Source of the DNA: Leptobrachium leishanense
Taxonomy: Eukaryota; Chordata; Amphibia; Anura; Megophryidae
Assembly (NCBI GenBank): GCA_009667805.1
Contig: CM019067.1
Span: 246,733,721-246,797,720, forward strand
Direction of reading: 5' to 3'
DNA: 64,000 nucleotides
Below the pieces are notes generated by a model. The model was not told the DNA's origin. It saw nothing but the letters and a program-made list of their open reading frames with translations, and did no database searches. This document shows, one piece after another, positions 47,806 through 58,359 of the stretch (the stretch's first letter is position 1; each line of letters starts with the position of its first letter). The position numbers and the translations under genes are program-made.

Positions 47806-48146
47806 GCCAGGGCCAGACGAGTGCACTATGTGTGTCCGTACTGACGTGCCTCTCGGCATCAGTCGCAGCATTGTGACGCTTCGACGGGGCCAGCCACATG
47901 CTGTAGCACGCGCAAGAATTGCACGCGCTACAGTGGATGTGCCGCGGACATGCTGAAAGCCCCCCGTCGAAACGCTACAACATGCATTCGACGGGGCTGC
48001 AAAGCATTCATAGGAGGATCGAGCCTTGCAGCGCTGAGCGTACTAACTGGGCTCAGCATGGTGGCCAGATGGGCGTCAGAGTGGAAGGAACGTCCACTCT
48101 CAGGGACGTCCCTTCCACTCTTAAAACCGCTCATCTCACCCCAGCC
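47806..48146. mobile_element. Harbinger-type MITE, diverged
   Basis: GCCAGGGCCAGACGAGTGC at the left and GCTCATCTCACCCCAGCC at the right; flanks CAA and TAA. The interior differs from the other family members, with CGACGGGGC motifs mirrored at 47880 and 47990. Confidence 0.75.
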
Positions 48147-48353
48147 TAACTCATACTTGCACTTTACAGTTGTTCCTAAGGTGTCATTCAAAATGGAGAT
48201 AAGGTGTGATGCTATGACATAATAAAACTGAATGGCAACCGCCAATCAGGAATATGTTCAAGCATGTTTTAAGGCATCTACTGAAATTGACTCACGTCTA
48301 GGTTACAGTTTTTCCTGAGTGTTCTGCGATACTGAGATAAGGAATGATACTAT

Positions 48354-48535
48354 CAGGGTTATTCAGAGAGCGTGAAAAAAGCAGGAGAATGACTGGAGAA
48401 TGAAAAATTCTAGGTCAAAATAGCCAATTTGGAAAGTGAGATGAAAGGGAGAATTTTTCTGGTTTGGCTATTTCGACCTAGAATTTTTCATTCTCCAGTC
48501 ATTCGCCTGCTTTTCACGCTCTCTGAATAACCCTG
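48354..48535. mobile_element. Short foldback MITE, CAGGGTTATTCAGAG family, copy 5
   Basis: CAGGGTTATTCAGAGAGCGTG is mirrored by CACGCTCTCTGAATAACCCTG. Flanked by TAT on both sides (48351-48353, 48536-48538). Almost perfect palindrome. Inserted in a tandem repeat unit. Confidence 0.93.
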
Positions 48536-48814
48536 TATGACATCTTAATACTGCATGGCAACAGCCAATCAAGATTTAGTTCAAGCAGAGTCACAGTTTA
48601 CAGATGTTCCTGGTCGTGTCTCGATGTTGTAGATCAGTGTGATGTGACATCATAATACTACATGGCAACAGCCAATAATGAATATGTTGAAGCATATTTA
48701 GGGCAACCCTCAGACGCACACGTGCAGCTTAAAGGCAAACATCTACTGACCTACACTTGCATTTTACAGTTGTTGTTAAGTGTTTTACAATATTGTGTTG
48801 AGGTGTGATACTAT

Positions 48815-49864
48815 CAGGGTTATTCAAAGAGCTCTGAATAGTGGCCGAAAGGTAAACGAACGCTGAAATTCAGCGTACGGTTACCTTTCCTAGCCATTCG
48901 GCTATTCAGAGAGCAGGCAGTTCGCCAAATGTTGGCAAATTGCCCGGCACATACAGTGCCTGTTCGAGGGCAGTGAAACCCTCATAGAAAAGCAATGCTT
49001 TGTCTATTCAGAGAACAAAAACCAGCAGTGAAAAGTTGCCAAAATGCCCTGCCATTCGGTGGTTTCATTCGACAGGTTTATTCAGGAGAATCCCATAGGC
49101 TTCAATGTTAAAAGTATTCCCGTTTTAATACAATATCTAATAAACCAGGCCTCAAAATTTCCACTCGCATTTGGCGAGTGGAAATTACATGAGGGCGAGT
49201 GGGAATGCAGAGGCAGGGCAAGATAGGGGTTGGGTGGGGCAACTAGTGGCGAGTAGCTCTTAAGGCCTGGTTAGTAGCTTGGGACTTGTAATTTTGAGTC
49301 CTGTAATAAACCATTTATTATAATATTCTGCAGTAAAAAGTCTCTTTATTTTTAGATTTTTTTAGGATCTTTTAAGCATTTTTCTGGGGGGGGGTTTTTG
49401 AAAATATTTTTTCCGTTTTTTTTAAATCGTTTTTTCATAACAGCCCTTTTTATTATCATTCATTGGACCTCATATGTAAATTTCAGACATTTTTGTTCTG
49501 TAGTTTCTTTGCAAACAGCGTTTCACTTTTCAAACATTCAAGCGTACTGTTTTTTTTTCCCACTCCATTCGTCTGCGTGTCGGCTTTTTCCGGTGGCTGC
49601 TCTGCGCTCTGATCGGCTCCTGCTCGGGTTTCTTCGGCGAGGTTGATCCAGATGTTTTTGTGGGTTTCGGTGTGCATTCGCCGGGTTTTGCGTTGAGTGA
49701 TCGTCAGGTTTGTGGTGGCTTTTCCCTGCATTACGACGGCCCTGTGGTGCTTGCTGAATACACCGCAGGGTCGCCGAAATGGGATCGCCAAATCGCACCG
49801 AATTGAAGAGAACAAAAAGTCACCGAACGTGCGGTGACTTTTCGATTCTCTTTGAATAACCCTG
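48815..49864. mobile_element. Large CAGGG MITE in reverse, with nested hAT MITE
   Basis: Ends CAGGGTTATTCAAAGAG and GATTCTCTTTGAATAACCCTG; TAT on both sides (48812-48814, 49865-49867). The interior is the reverse of the 42987 element (CATTCGGCTATTCAGAGAGC near the left, AAAGTCACCGAACGTGCGG near the right). The 158-bp element at 49146-49303 is inserted in it. Confidence 0.9.
49146..49303. mobile_element. hAT MITE, 158 bp, perfect 8-bp duplication
   Basis: The ends CAGGCCTCAAAATTT and AATTTTGAGTCCTG are mirrored. TAATAAAC lies exactly on both sides (49138-49145, 49304-49311). GC-rich middle with GGCGAGTGGAAAT and GGCGAGTGGGAAT. Confidence 0.9.
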
Positions 49865-49906
49865 TATGATTTCATACTGCTGCATGACAACAACCACTCG
49901 CAAATA

Positions 49907-51154
49907 CACTATATTGCCAAAAGTATTCGCTCACCCGCCTTGACTCACATATGAACTTAAGTGACATTCCATTCCTAATCCATAGGGTTCAATATGACGT
50001 TGGTCCACCATTTGCAGCTATAACAGCTTCATCTCTTCTGGGAAGGCTGTCCACAAGGTTTAGGAGTGTGTTTATGGAAATTTTTGACCATTCTTCCAGA
50101 AGCGCATTTGTGAGGGCACACACTGATGTTGGACGAGAAAGCCTGGCTCTCAGTCTCTGCTCTAATTCATCCCAAAGGTGTTCTATCGGGTTCAGGTCAG
50201 GACTCTGTGCAGGCCAGTCAAGTTCATCCACACCAGACTCTGTCATCCGTGTCTTTATGGACCTTGCTTTGTGCACTGGTGCACAGTCATGTTGGAAGAG
50301 GAAGGGACCAGCTCCTAACTGTTCTCACAAAGTTGGGAGCATGGAATTGTCCAAAATGTCTTGGTATGCTGAAACATTCGGAGTTCCTTTCACTGAAACT
50401 AAGGAGCCAAGACCAGCTCCTGAAAAACAACCCCACACCATAATCTCCCCTCCACCAAACTTTACATTTGGCACAATGCAGTCAGACAAGTACCGTTCTC
50501 CTGGCAACCGCTAAACCCAGATTTGTCCATCAGATTGCCAGATGGAGAAGCGCGATTCATCACTCCAGAGAACGCGTCTCCACTGCTCTAGAGTCCAGTA
50601 GCGGCGTGCTTTACACCACTGCATCCGACGCTTTGCATTGCACTTGGTGATGTATGGCTTGGGTGCAGCTGCTCGGCCATGGAAACCCATTCCATGAAGC
50701 TCTCTGCGCACTGTTCTTGAGCTAATCTGAAGGCCACATGAAGTATGGAGGTCTGTAGCGATTGACTCTGCAGAAAGTTGGCGACCTCTTCGCACTATGC
50801 GCCTCAGCATCCGCTGACCTCGCTCCGTCAGTTTACGTGGCCTACCACTTCGTGGCTGAGTTGCTGTCGTTCCCAAACACTTCCACGTTCTTATAATACA
50901 GCTGACAGTTGACTGTGGGATATTTAGGAGTGAGGAAATTTCACGAATGGATTTGTTGCACAGGTGGCATCCTATCACAGTTCCACGCTGGAATTCACTG
51001 AGCTCCTGAGAGCGACCCATTCTTTCACAAATGTTTGTAAAAACAGTCTGCATGCCTAGGTGCTTGATTTTATACACCTGTGGCCATGGAAGTGATAGGA
51101 ACACCTGATTCTGATTATTTGGATGGGTGAGCGAATACGTTTGGCAATATAGTG
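49907..51154 (-). mobile_element. Tc1-type transposon, 1,248 bp, almost complete
   Basis: The ends CACTATATTGCCAAAAGTAT and ACGTTTGGCAATATAGTG are mirrored, with TA on each side (49905-49906, 51155-51156). One transposase frame spans the middle on the minus strand. The stand-alone ends of the same element form the 80-bp copy at 60508-60587. Confidence 0.95.
49989..51020 (-). pseudogene. Tc1 transposase with two nonsense mutations
   Basis: From ATG at 51018-51020 (MGRSQELSEFQRGTVIGC) the frame runs without frameshift to 49989. It contains the paired helix-turn-helix region, the GRPRK AT-hook-like linker, the first catalytic aspartate in LWSDESRF (residue ~154), the second in FQHDCAP (~245) and the glutamate in DLNPIEHLWDE (~280). 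This spacing is DD34E, as in Tc1. Stops: TAG at 50511-50513 (codon 170) and TGA at 50325-50327 (codon 232). The length of about 343 residues is normal for Tc1. The start was chosen over an earlier in-frame ATG because MGRS..LS.FQRG is the family start. Confidence 0.93.
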
Positions 51155-51205
51155 TAGGTTCAAAGCATGTTTAAAGCAAACATCTACTGACACCAGGCAA
51201 GAAGA

Positions 51206-52059
51206 CCCGCAATTAAGGGATTGTGCAGTGTTTGTAATTCACTTGGGAAGTGGAAAGCAGGGAAGTTGTATAACTAACTGATTATTCTTATGTTACAGTT
51301 ATGTCATAACCCTTTTTTACTCTTTATGTCATAACACAGCAGCATTAATATTTACAATATATACAAACGTGATTGCTTTTTCTTTGCCTTTGAATACATA
51401 TATACTTCTTTCTAGTGTTGGCTTTTATTATTACTGTATTAAATGTCTCAATGCTGTGCACATCCGGTGAAATATTATTTCTGAATGTGAGCACTAAATA
51501 TTAAGGTGGTGAAGATGTCTCAATCAACCTGCCCTCTTAGGACATTGCAGCATCAAAAGGTAACGGTCCAGTCTATGGCATCTTCAAAGATGGGTAAGAA
51601 AGGGGTATGCAGTTAATTTGGTTTTGGCCAAAAACTCCTCTGTAAAATACAAAACATTCATTCACTGCTTGGCTAAACTAGTAGAAATTGCATTATTTGG
51701 CCTGCATTTTCACAGATTTAAAGAGATTCAGGATGCAGTCGGGTGAAGAGAGAATATAGCTAAATTAATCAGAGACATGCACACTCTATAGCTATTTTTC
51801 CTAGACACGTTATATTGATTAGTAAAGTCTCTGTTACTCCAGTTATTATAAGAAAATGGATAGTCAACACTAGTTTTGGAGCAATAATTACATTTAAGTA
51901 TTATTAATCACACTGACAATTAATTATGACTATTTGTAGAGGGATGGGGGAAGGTTACATTGTGGCCTTTTAATGATTTAAGGTATTCAAGCCAAACAAT
52001 ACCCATCATCTATTAAAAAGGTATGAGATTTAGCTACATAGACACCAGGGATATAGTGA
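51206..52059. other. Unassigned DNA
   Basis: A small plus-strand stretch (KGNGPVYGIFKDG, about 51555-51594, bordered by CTCTTAG and GTAAG) has exon-like edges but I recognise no family. Otherwise nothing found. Confidence 0.35.
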
Positions 52060-52317
52060 AAAATAACATTGCCTTGACAGATTGTTTTCTTGAAGTCCAT
52101 GTTATATAATTTGACAATTACATGCACAGAGGTAGAAAAGTGGATTGTAGGTAACAAACTTTTTATAAATACTGACAAAACTGTTACGATGCTCTTTGGA
52201 ACAGCACCTAAACTACATAAATTGCAAACTCCCCATCTATGTGTCAGGACAAAATCAAATGACATGCTGACCACAGTCAGTTCTCTCAAATATCTAGGTA
52301 TGTGGTTAGATCCAAAT

Positions 52318-52925
52318 CAGTGGCGGAAGTACTTGCGACCGGGTCCTGGCATTCCGCCACTGGAGGGGGGCCCAGCGCCACCGCCAGATTCTGGCAATCA
52401 GCACCGGAATCTGGGAGCAGCACCGCCGGCCGTTCCTCTCCCTATGAGCAGCCGCTGGCTTGCAGCTTGGCCACTCACGTGGGATAGGAACCACCTGACC
52501 AGCGCACGAGATCCTCTCGCGAGAACTCGGCTGCGCTGGTCAGGTGGTTCCCGGCGAGCGGCCAAGCTGCATGCTGCCAGCGGCCACTCGCCTCGTGGAG
52601 AAGAACGCGGCCGCAGAGCGGTAAGAGCTGGGGCAAATATATACCCATGAGAGCTGGGGGCACTATATACCCATGTGAGCTGGGGGCACTATATGCCCAT
52701 GTGAGCTGGGGGCAATATATACCCATGTGAGCTGGGGGCAATATATACCCATGAGAGCTGGGGGCAAATATATCCATGTGAGCTGGGGAAAATATATCCA
52801 TGTGAGCTGGGGCAATACTATCTTTTTTTATATTGCAGGGAAAAAAAAGTAAAAATATAGATCTTTTGGGGGGGCCCTTCATGGATTCTTGCACCGGAGC
52901 CCTCAGGTTTCTAGTTACGCCACTG
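52318..52925. mobile_element. hAT MITE with GC-rich hairpin and minisatellite
   Basis: The ends CAGTGGCGGAAGTAC and GTTACGCCACTG are mirrored (CAGTGGCG core). Flanks ATCCAAAT and ACCCAAAT make an 8-bp duplication with one change. Inside: inverted repeat arms at 52447-52504 and 52531-52590, then a minisatellite at 52625-52826. It breaks the LINE frame between WLDPNQ and DPNLSF, which confirms the boundaries. Confidence 0.88.
52625..52826. repeat. Minisatellite, about 8 units of 24-28 bp
   Basis: Unit close to GAGCTGGGGGCAATATATAC plus CCATGT. The core GAGCTGGGGCAA and CCATGTGAG are shared with the minisatellite at 14287-15215. Unit length varies. Confidence 0.9.
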
Positions 52926-53725
52926 ACCCAAATCTATCCTTTGGCCCCCACATCGAAAAACTCTCATCTAAACTCTACCCAAAACTAGGTGCCCTGTACA
53001 GAAACAAATCCTGCCTGAGCCCCGCAGTAAGAAAGCAGATTGTACAACAAATGTTTATGCCGGCTATTGCTTACGGAGATGTAGTGTATGCAGCTGCCCC
53101 GCAAACAAACCTTCATAAACTACCACATTGTATAACTCATTTTGTCACTCTGCGCTACAATGTAACTACGTGACCTGATTGTGACTAGGGATGAGCTGTT
53201 CGGTTCGGACGGTTCGGAGTTCGACCCGAACTTAGCCTGTTCGATTAGATCGCGAACACCGAACATTTCCGGGTGTTCGCCGCATGTTCGACCACAATGG
53301 ACCACAATGCATTTTCCCACTGGCCTGAAGCTCGTAATTGGCTACAGCCTTGCACCTGACCACAGGTCTGGTGCAAGACAGGTTCAACAGTATGCCAATC
53401 ATGGCTCAGAGTCCTGATTGGGCAAATTTTGCCCAATCATGGGCTCACAGAGCTAAGTCCCCAGCACACTATATAACGTTTCCACGCGCCGATTCTGAAC
53501 GCATTTCAGAGGAGATTTCAGAGGAGATAGTTGTGTCTTGTTACTGCCGGTCTGCCACGCTACTGGGGGGGGTCTGGGGGGGTCTCATTTCTACCAAATA
53601 TGTGCCAGCAAGTTTTTTTGGGGTTTACAACTTTCTTTAAAACATTTGTGAATTGAGGTGATCTTCTGTGTCTTGTCACACAGCCAGCAAGTCTTTTTGG
53701 GGGTTACAAATTTCTTGCTACAGTA

Positions 53726-55961
53726 ATGGATGTACCAGGTCCTTCCTCACAATGTGACATCATCCCAGCAGTTGAAGATTTACGCAGTCAGATTACGTTG
53801 CCCCAGCTGCTGCAGCGAAAGAAAAAATCTAGTCCCAACCATCCCCAAGCACAGCGTCTAAATGCCAGTTTAGCAAAATTACTCGCATTGCAGCTGCTGC
53901 CTTTCCAGCTGGTGGACTCTGCTCCCTTCCGTGAATTTGCTGAATGTGCTGTACCACAGTGGCAGGTTCCAAAACGCCATTACTTTTCACGCAAGGCCAT
54001 TCCAGCACTATACCAGCATGTGGAAGACAATGTTATCCAGTCATTGGGAAAGGCAGTCAGCAGCAAGGTGCATGTGACTTTAGACACGTGGTCCAGCAAG
54101 CATGGACAGGGTCATTACATTTCCTTCACGGCACACTGGGTAACTCTGATTGCAGCTGGGAGGGATTCAAGACAGGGCTCTGTGCTGGAGCTTGTTCATC
54201 CACCACGCCTCCAGAAATCTGCTTGTATGAGGTCTGTCTGCTCCACCACCACCACCTCCTCCTCCTCCTCCTCCTTCTCTGTCTCTGGCGAAGTGGCAGT
54301 TAAACCGACGCCTGACAGGGTCTACGCAATGGCTCAAGCAAAAAGATGCCATACTGTGCTTGAGCTGGTTTGTTTAGGGGACAGGAGCCACACCGGGCCA
54401 GAAATTCTGTCAGCTCTGCAGGGGCAGGTGCAGAGATGGTTAACACCACGCCAGCTTCAGCTGGGAATGATCATCTGCGATAATGGCAGCAACCTTCTCT
54501 CCGCCCTACGCAAGGGTAAATTGACGCATGTACCATGCCTAGCACACGTCCTAAATCTGGTGGTACAGCGTTTCCTAACCAAGTACCCAGGGCTGCCAAA
54601 GCTTCTCATCCAGGCCAGAAAAGTCTGCAGCCACTTCAGACGGTCATTCCCAGCAAGCATTCGCCTGGCAGAAATTCAAAGAGAATTCCACCTTCCCACA
54701 AACCGTCTGATCTGTGACATGCCCACCAGGTGGAACTCGACATTAGCAATGCTGCAACATCTGCACAAGCAGCAGAGGGCCATCAACGAGTACCTGTGTG
54801 AGTATGGCACAAGGACAGGTTCAGGTCAACTTGGTTTTTTTCCCCCCCGCAGTGGCTGATGATCAAGGATGCATGCACTGTACTGTCACCATTTGAGGAG
54901 GCAACGAGGATGGTGAGCAGGGACAGGTCATGCATCAGTGACACAATTCCTTTAGTGTTCCTGCTGGAGCACACTCTGCGGGGAATTATAGATGTGGCTC
55001 TAGAGGCAGAGCAGCGGGAGGAAGAGGAGGCCTTCCCTAGCTCTCAAGGCCCCAGTCTTTCCGCAGACAGCATTCCAGCGGGTCCTACTCAGATCAGACA
55101 GGAGGAGGATGAGGAGGAGGAGGCAAATATTTAAGTAGTGGGGGCATTGAAGGTGGGGATTCCTCAAGGGAGGGTTTCGTGTGCCCAGAAACACAAAGGC
55201 TAGTGCATGGCTGGGAGGAGGAAGTGCACGATACGGTCATCCTCATTGACTAGGAAGACTCGGAAGCTAATGCCACCTCCAACCTACGCTGCATGGGCTC
55301 CCTAATGATGCAAAGCCTGCTAAAGGACCCCAGGATTCGTGCTATCAAGGAGAGGGATCATTACTGGTTGGCAACCCTTCTTGATCCACGATACAAGGGT
55401 AAAGTTGCAGAGCTCATCCTGCCCGCACAGAGGTAGCACAGGATGAAAAAACTTGAGGACGCTCTAAAGCGACACTTGTGTAACACCTTTCCAGGCACTG
55501 GTAGATTACCAAGTGCTGACACACGTGCTTCTGAGGCTGCGGATGATCAGAGGAATAGTGGTGAAGGCCAGGGCCGCTTGACTGATGCATTTTTTTATTT
55601 TTTTAGTCCTCGACGCCCAGGGACGTCAAATGTAGGCACCCATTGCCAGCGTCTTCACCATATGGTGCAGAACTACCTAGGGGCAAGGGCAGACCTGGAT
55701 ACCTTTCCAGCAGATGATCCACTGGCTTACTGGGTGTTGAGATTGGATCACTGGCCAGAACTTAGCCAATATGCTATGCAGCTACTAGGTTGCCCTTCAT
55801 CTAGCGTGCTTTCCGAAAGGACGTTCAGTGCCGCTGGAGGTTTTGTCACAGACAAAAGAGTGCGTCTGTCCACCGACTCTGTAGACCGGCTGACATTTAT
55901 AAAAATTAATCAGTCCTGGATCAGCAGCTATCAATCCCCTGATGCTGAAGTAATGGAATAG
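53726..55961 (+). pseudogene. hAT transposase (ZBED-like), broken
   Basis: The frame opens MDVPGPSSQCDIIPAVED. RNase H-like pieces are visible: HVTLDTWSSKHGQGHYISFT (first catalytic aspartate region, ~residue 115), LGMIICDNGSNLLSALRKGK (second, ~250), VPCLAHVLNLVVQRFL, then CDMPTRWNSTLAMLQHL (W of the hAT insertion domain). The C-terminal dimerisation region follows: DPLAYWVLRLDHWPELSQYA, then PSSSVLSERTFSAAGGFVTD and DRLTFIKINQSWI. Lesions: a frame change at the T/C run 54834-54850 (or an intron acceptor there), a frame change in the GA-rich stretch near 55120, and stops TAG at 55251-55253 and 55434-55436. No BED zinc finger seen upstream. A serine run (TTTTSSSSSS) lies near residue 175. Confidence 0.9.
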
Positions 55962-56023
55962 ATCGGGGATGTCCTCTTCTGCATTCACAAAACCTCCAGC
56001 ACTGAACTCTTCCACAATACCAC

Positions 56024-56770
56024 AAAAGGGTTACGGTGTGAAGGCACTTGCTGCTATGAAAGGCACAATATTTGGCTGCACTGACGCCTGTGCCAGATTT
56101 ATATCATTTATATCAATTTTTTGAACCGCAGGGTCCAACCCTGCACTCTTCCACAATACCACAGAGGGGTTACTGTATGATGATACTTGCTGGCCTGGCA
56201 CCAAAGGCACAATATCTGGGTGCACTGACGCCTTGACCAGAATCATATCTTTTCAATATAGGACCACATGCTCCACCCCTGCATTCTTCCACAATACTAC
56301 AGAGGGGTTACTGTATGATGATACTTGCTGGCCTGGCACCAAAGGCACAATATCTGGGTGCACTGACGCCCATTACCAGATAAAAAACTTTTCAATATAG
56401 GACCACATGGTCCACCCCTGCATTCTTCCACAATACCACAGAGGGGTTACTGTATGATGATACTTGCTGGCCTGGCACCAAAGGCACAATATCTGGGTGC
56501 ACTGACGCCTTGACCAGAATCATATCTTTTCAATATAGGACCACATGGTCCACCCCTGCATTCCTCCACAATACTACAGAGGGGTTACTGTATGATGATA
56601 CTTGCTGGCCTGCTATAGGACCGCAAGGTTCACCCCTGCATTCTTCCACAATACCACAGAGGGGTTACTGTATGATAGTACTTGCAGGCCTGGCACCAAA
56701 AGCACAATATTTGGGTGCACTGCCACTGACGCCTGTATCAGATTCATATCCTCAGAGGGGTTACGGTGTG
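56024..56770. repeat. Tandem repeat of ~137 bp in the 3' part of the hAT element
   Basis: The phrase ACCACAGAGGGGTTACTGTA recurs near 56158, 56295, 56433, 56573 and 56655, with diverged versions at 56024 and 56755. Spacing is about 137, 138, 140, then shortened to 82 and 98. Each unit includes TTCTTCCACAATACCACAG and CTTGCTGGCCTGGCACCAAA. Confidence 0.9.
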
Positions 56771-57971
56771 ACTGCACTGTTGGGGATGCTAAAGGACCAA
56801 TTTTTAAGCACCTATTGTTACTTTCATCCAAAGCCTGCATAAGTTTCACAATAATTTAGCCAAAAAAATCAGTAAACTTTTTCTGCGTGTACGAAAATGT
56901 CTCCTCTTTTCATACAGACTGCCGCCCCAAGCAGTTGTTTATGGATAGATTAAATGAAAAGCATTTACCGTCATATGAAACGTAATTTTTTTGTTTTAAA
57001 TAAATCCGCCACTTCACGGGCAGGTTATGGGGACCTCCTAGGCACGATATTTGAAGGAATTTTTTATTTTTATTTTTAACCCTTATTTCATGGAAAACTC
57101 ACTGTCCCTTTAAAAACGTTTTTTTTTTTTTTACTTTTTGTCCTTGTTTCCTGTCCCCCAGGGCACTACCTGGACCCCCATACACCTTTTATGGCAAATA
57201 TCTAGCATATATGCCCTCTTGGAGGGCACTCTAAAAACCGAATTTTCAGACTTGCATTGAGTTCGAGTTCGGGTTTGGGTTCGGACCCGAACATATGGGA
57301 GGTTTCGGGCCCGAACCGAACTCGGGGGGTGTTCGGCTCATCCCTAATTGTGACATGTTAAAAGAGCTAAACTGGCCGTCGCTGGAATCTAGACGCACCC
57401 TACACCTTTCCAACCTGGTGTTTAAGTTTTCTGGGAAGCTTCCACCCTACCTGAATAGACTGCTTCCCCCAGCAGTTCCCTCATCCTATAACCTCCGATC
57501 CAGGACCAGCACCTTACTTGCAGTGCCACAATACAGAGCACCGCAGTTATGGAATAACCTCCCAGACGCCATCAAATCTTCCCCCGGTCTAAAGTCATTT
57601 AAGAGATCTCTATTAATATATCTCGATACAGAATGCACCTGTTAACTTGTACAGTGAATATATTTCCTGTTAATCTGTATATTTGTGTTTTTTTAATATC
57701 TTGCATTTTATTACAGTAGTTACAGAAATACAAAGTAACAATTCAATGTTCTTGATCCCAGGACATACTTGAAAACGAGAGAAATCTCAATGTGTCCTTC
57801 CTGGTAAAATACTTTATAAATAAATTCTACATAACCTGAATCAGAAAGCTTCCATCTCTTTAACATTGTGACTTTGAACGTGTCATGATGAAGCCTGTGC
57901 AAGCAACGTATTGAAAAGCAATTGCATATTATTTAAACAACCAAATCTTTGATTTATGTTTTCTTTTTCAG

Positions 57972-58173
57972 AGAGGCTCTATATCAAAAGTCAACCCATT
58001 CGGGAACTGCAAACATTTAAGTATCAAGACCAGATTAATCAGTTGAAAATAGGGGAAAAAGCTTTCAGCCGCAAGACTTTGATGAATTGAACTTGGAAGT
58101 GAATGTGATGGATGGGGGAACTAGTATTAAGTCCAGATTCTTTAAAATGGACAAACCTAAGATTAAAATATGA
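57972..58173 (+). pseudogene. Unidentified exon-like coding stretch, one frameshift
   Basis: A strong acceptor (TTTTCTTTTTCAG) ends at 57971. The frame then reads RLYIKSQPIRELQTFKYQDQ, INQLKIGEKAFSR; after a one-base shift near 58073 it continues FDELNLEVNVMDGGTSIKSR and FFKMDKPKIKI to TGA (58171-58173). The composition looks like the C-terminus of a real protein (alternating charged and hydrophobic residues, basic end). I do not recognise the family. It lies on the opposite strand to AOAH. It could be the last exon of an unknown gene with a sequencing error, or a pseudogene. Confidence 0.4.
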
Positions 58174-58359
58174 CAAAATGAGAGCCAATGGAAGCTTGAC
58201 CTTGCAAACCAGTATTTGGTGTATTTAAGGAAATTCTAGATTTTCCTATTCTCTGACAGAAAGTCATGTTTGTTTTTTTGTTTTTTTTTATCTCTAAAGG
58301 CACTATGGTAAATATTAAGTGCCTAAATCCCTCTTTATCACTTTCTAGCAGCAAATATA

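Larger units (their letters stand above)
47690..51205. repeat. Tandem repeat, about 5 units of ~170 bp, each interrupted by a transposon
   Basis: The recurring unit reads roughly TTGTTCCTGAGTGTTCTACA, then GATAAGGTGTGATGCTATGA, CATCATAATACTACATGGCA, ACAGCCAATC and AAGCATATTTAAGGCAAACA. Units begin near 47690, 48165, 48308, 48600 and 48765. Interruptions: Harbinger MITE (47806), foldback MITE (48354), large MITE (48815) and Tc1 (49907). Confidence 0.85.
53186..57346 (+). mobile_element. hAT transposon, 4.16 kb, perfect 8-bp duplication
   Basis: The ends TAGGGATGAGC and GCTCATCCCTA are mirrored; ATTGTGAC lies exactly on both sides (53178-53185, 57347-57354). Subterminal TTCGGTTCGGACGG/CCCGAACCGAACTCGG words are mirrored as well. 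It carries a broken transposase (53726-55961) and a tandem repeat (56024-56770). Confidence 0.95.
52060..57835 (+). mobile_element. L2/jockey-type LINE remnant split by two hAT insertions
   Basis: Three reverse transcriptase pieces join when insertions are removed: 52090-52317 (VEKWIVGNKLFINTDKTVTM, SSLKYLGMWLD), 52934-53177 (LSFGPHIEKLSSKLYPKLGA, RKQIVQQMFMPAIAYGDVVY) and 57355-57645 (LNWPSLESRRTLHLSNLVFK, SGKLPPYLNRLLPP, PQYRAPQLWNNLPDAIKSSP). The 3' UTR ends with a tail (GACATACTTGAAAACGAGAG, TCCTTCCTGGTAAAATACTT, TTATAAATAAAT). 5'-truncated. Confidence 0.85.

Noticed and set aside
48357..48535. Possible microRNA precursor (near-perfect palindrome)
   Set aside because: It is one of five dispersed foldback MITEs with target duplications, which explains the structure.
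51540..51600. Possible plus-strand exon with KGNGPVYGIFKDG
   Set aside because: Short, with splice-like edges, but no family recognised; wrong strand for AOAH, so too weak to call.
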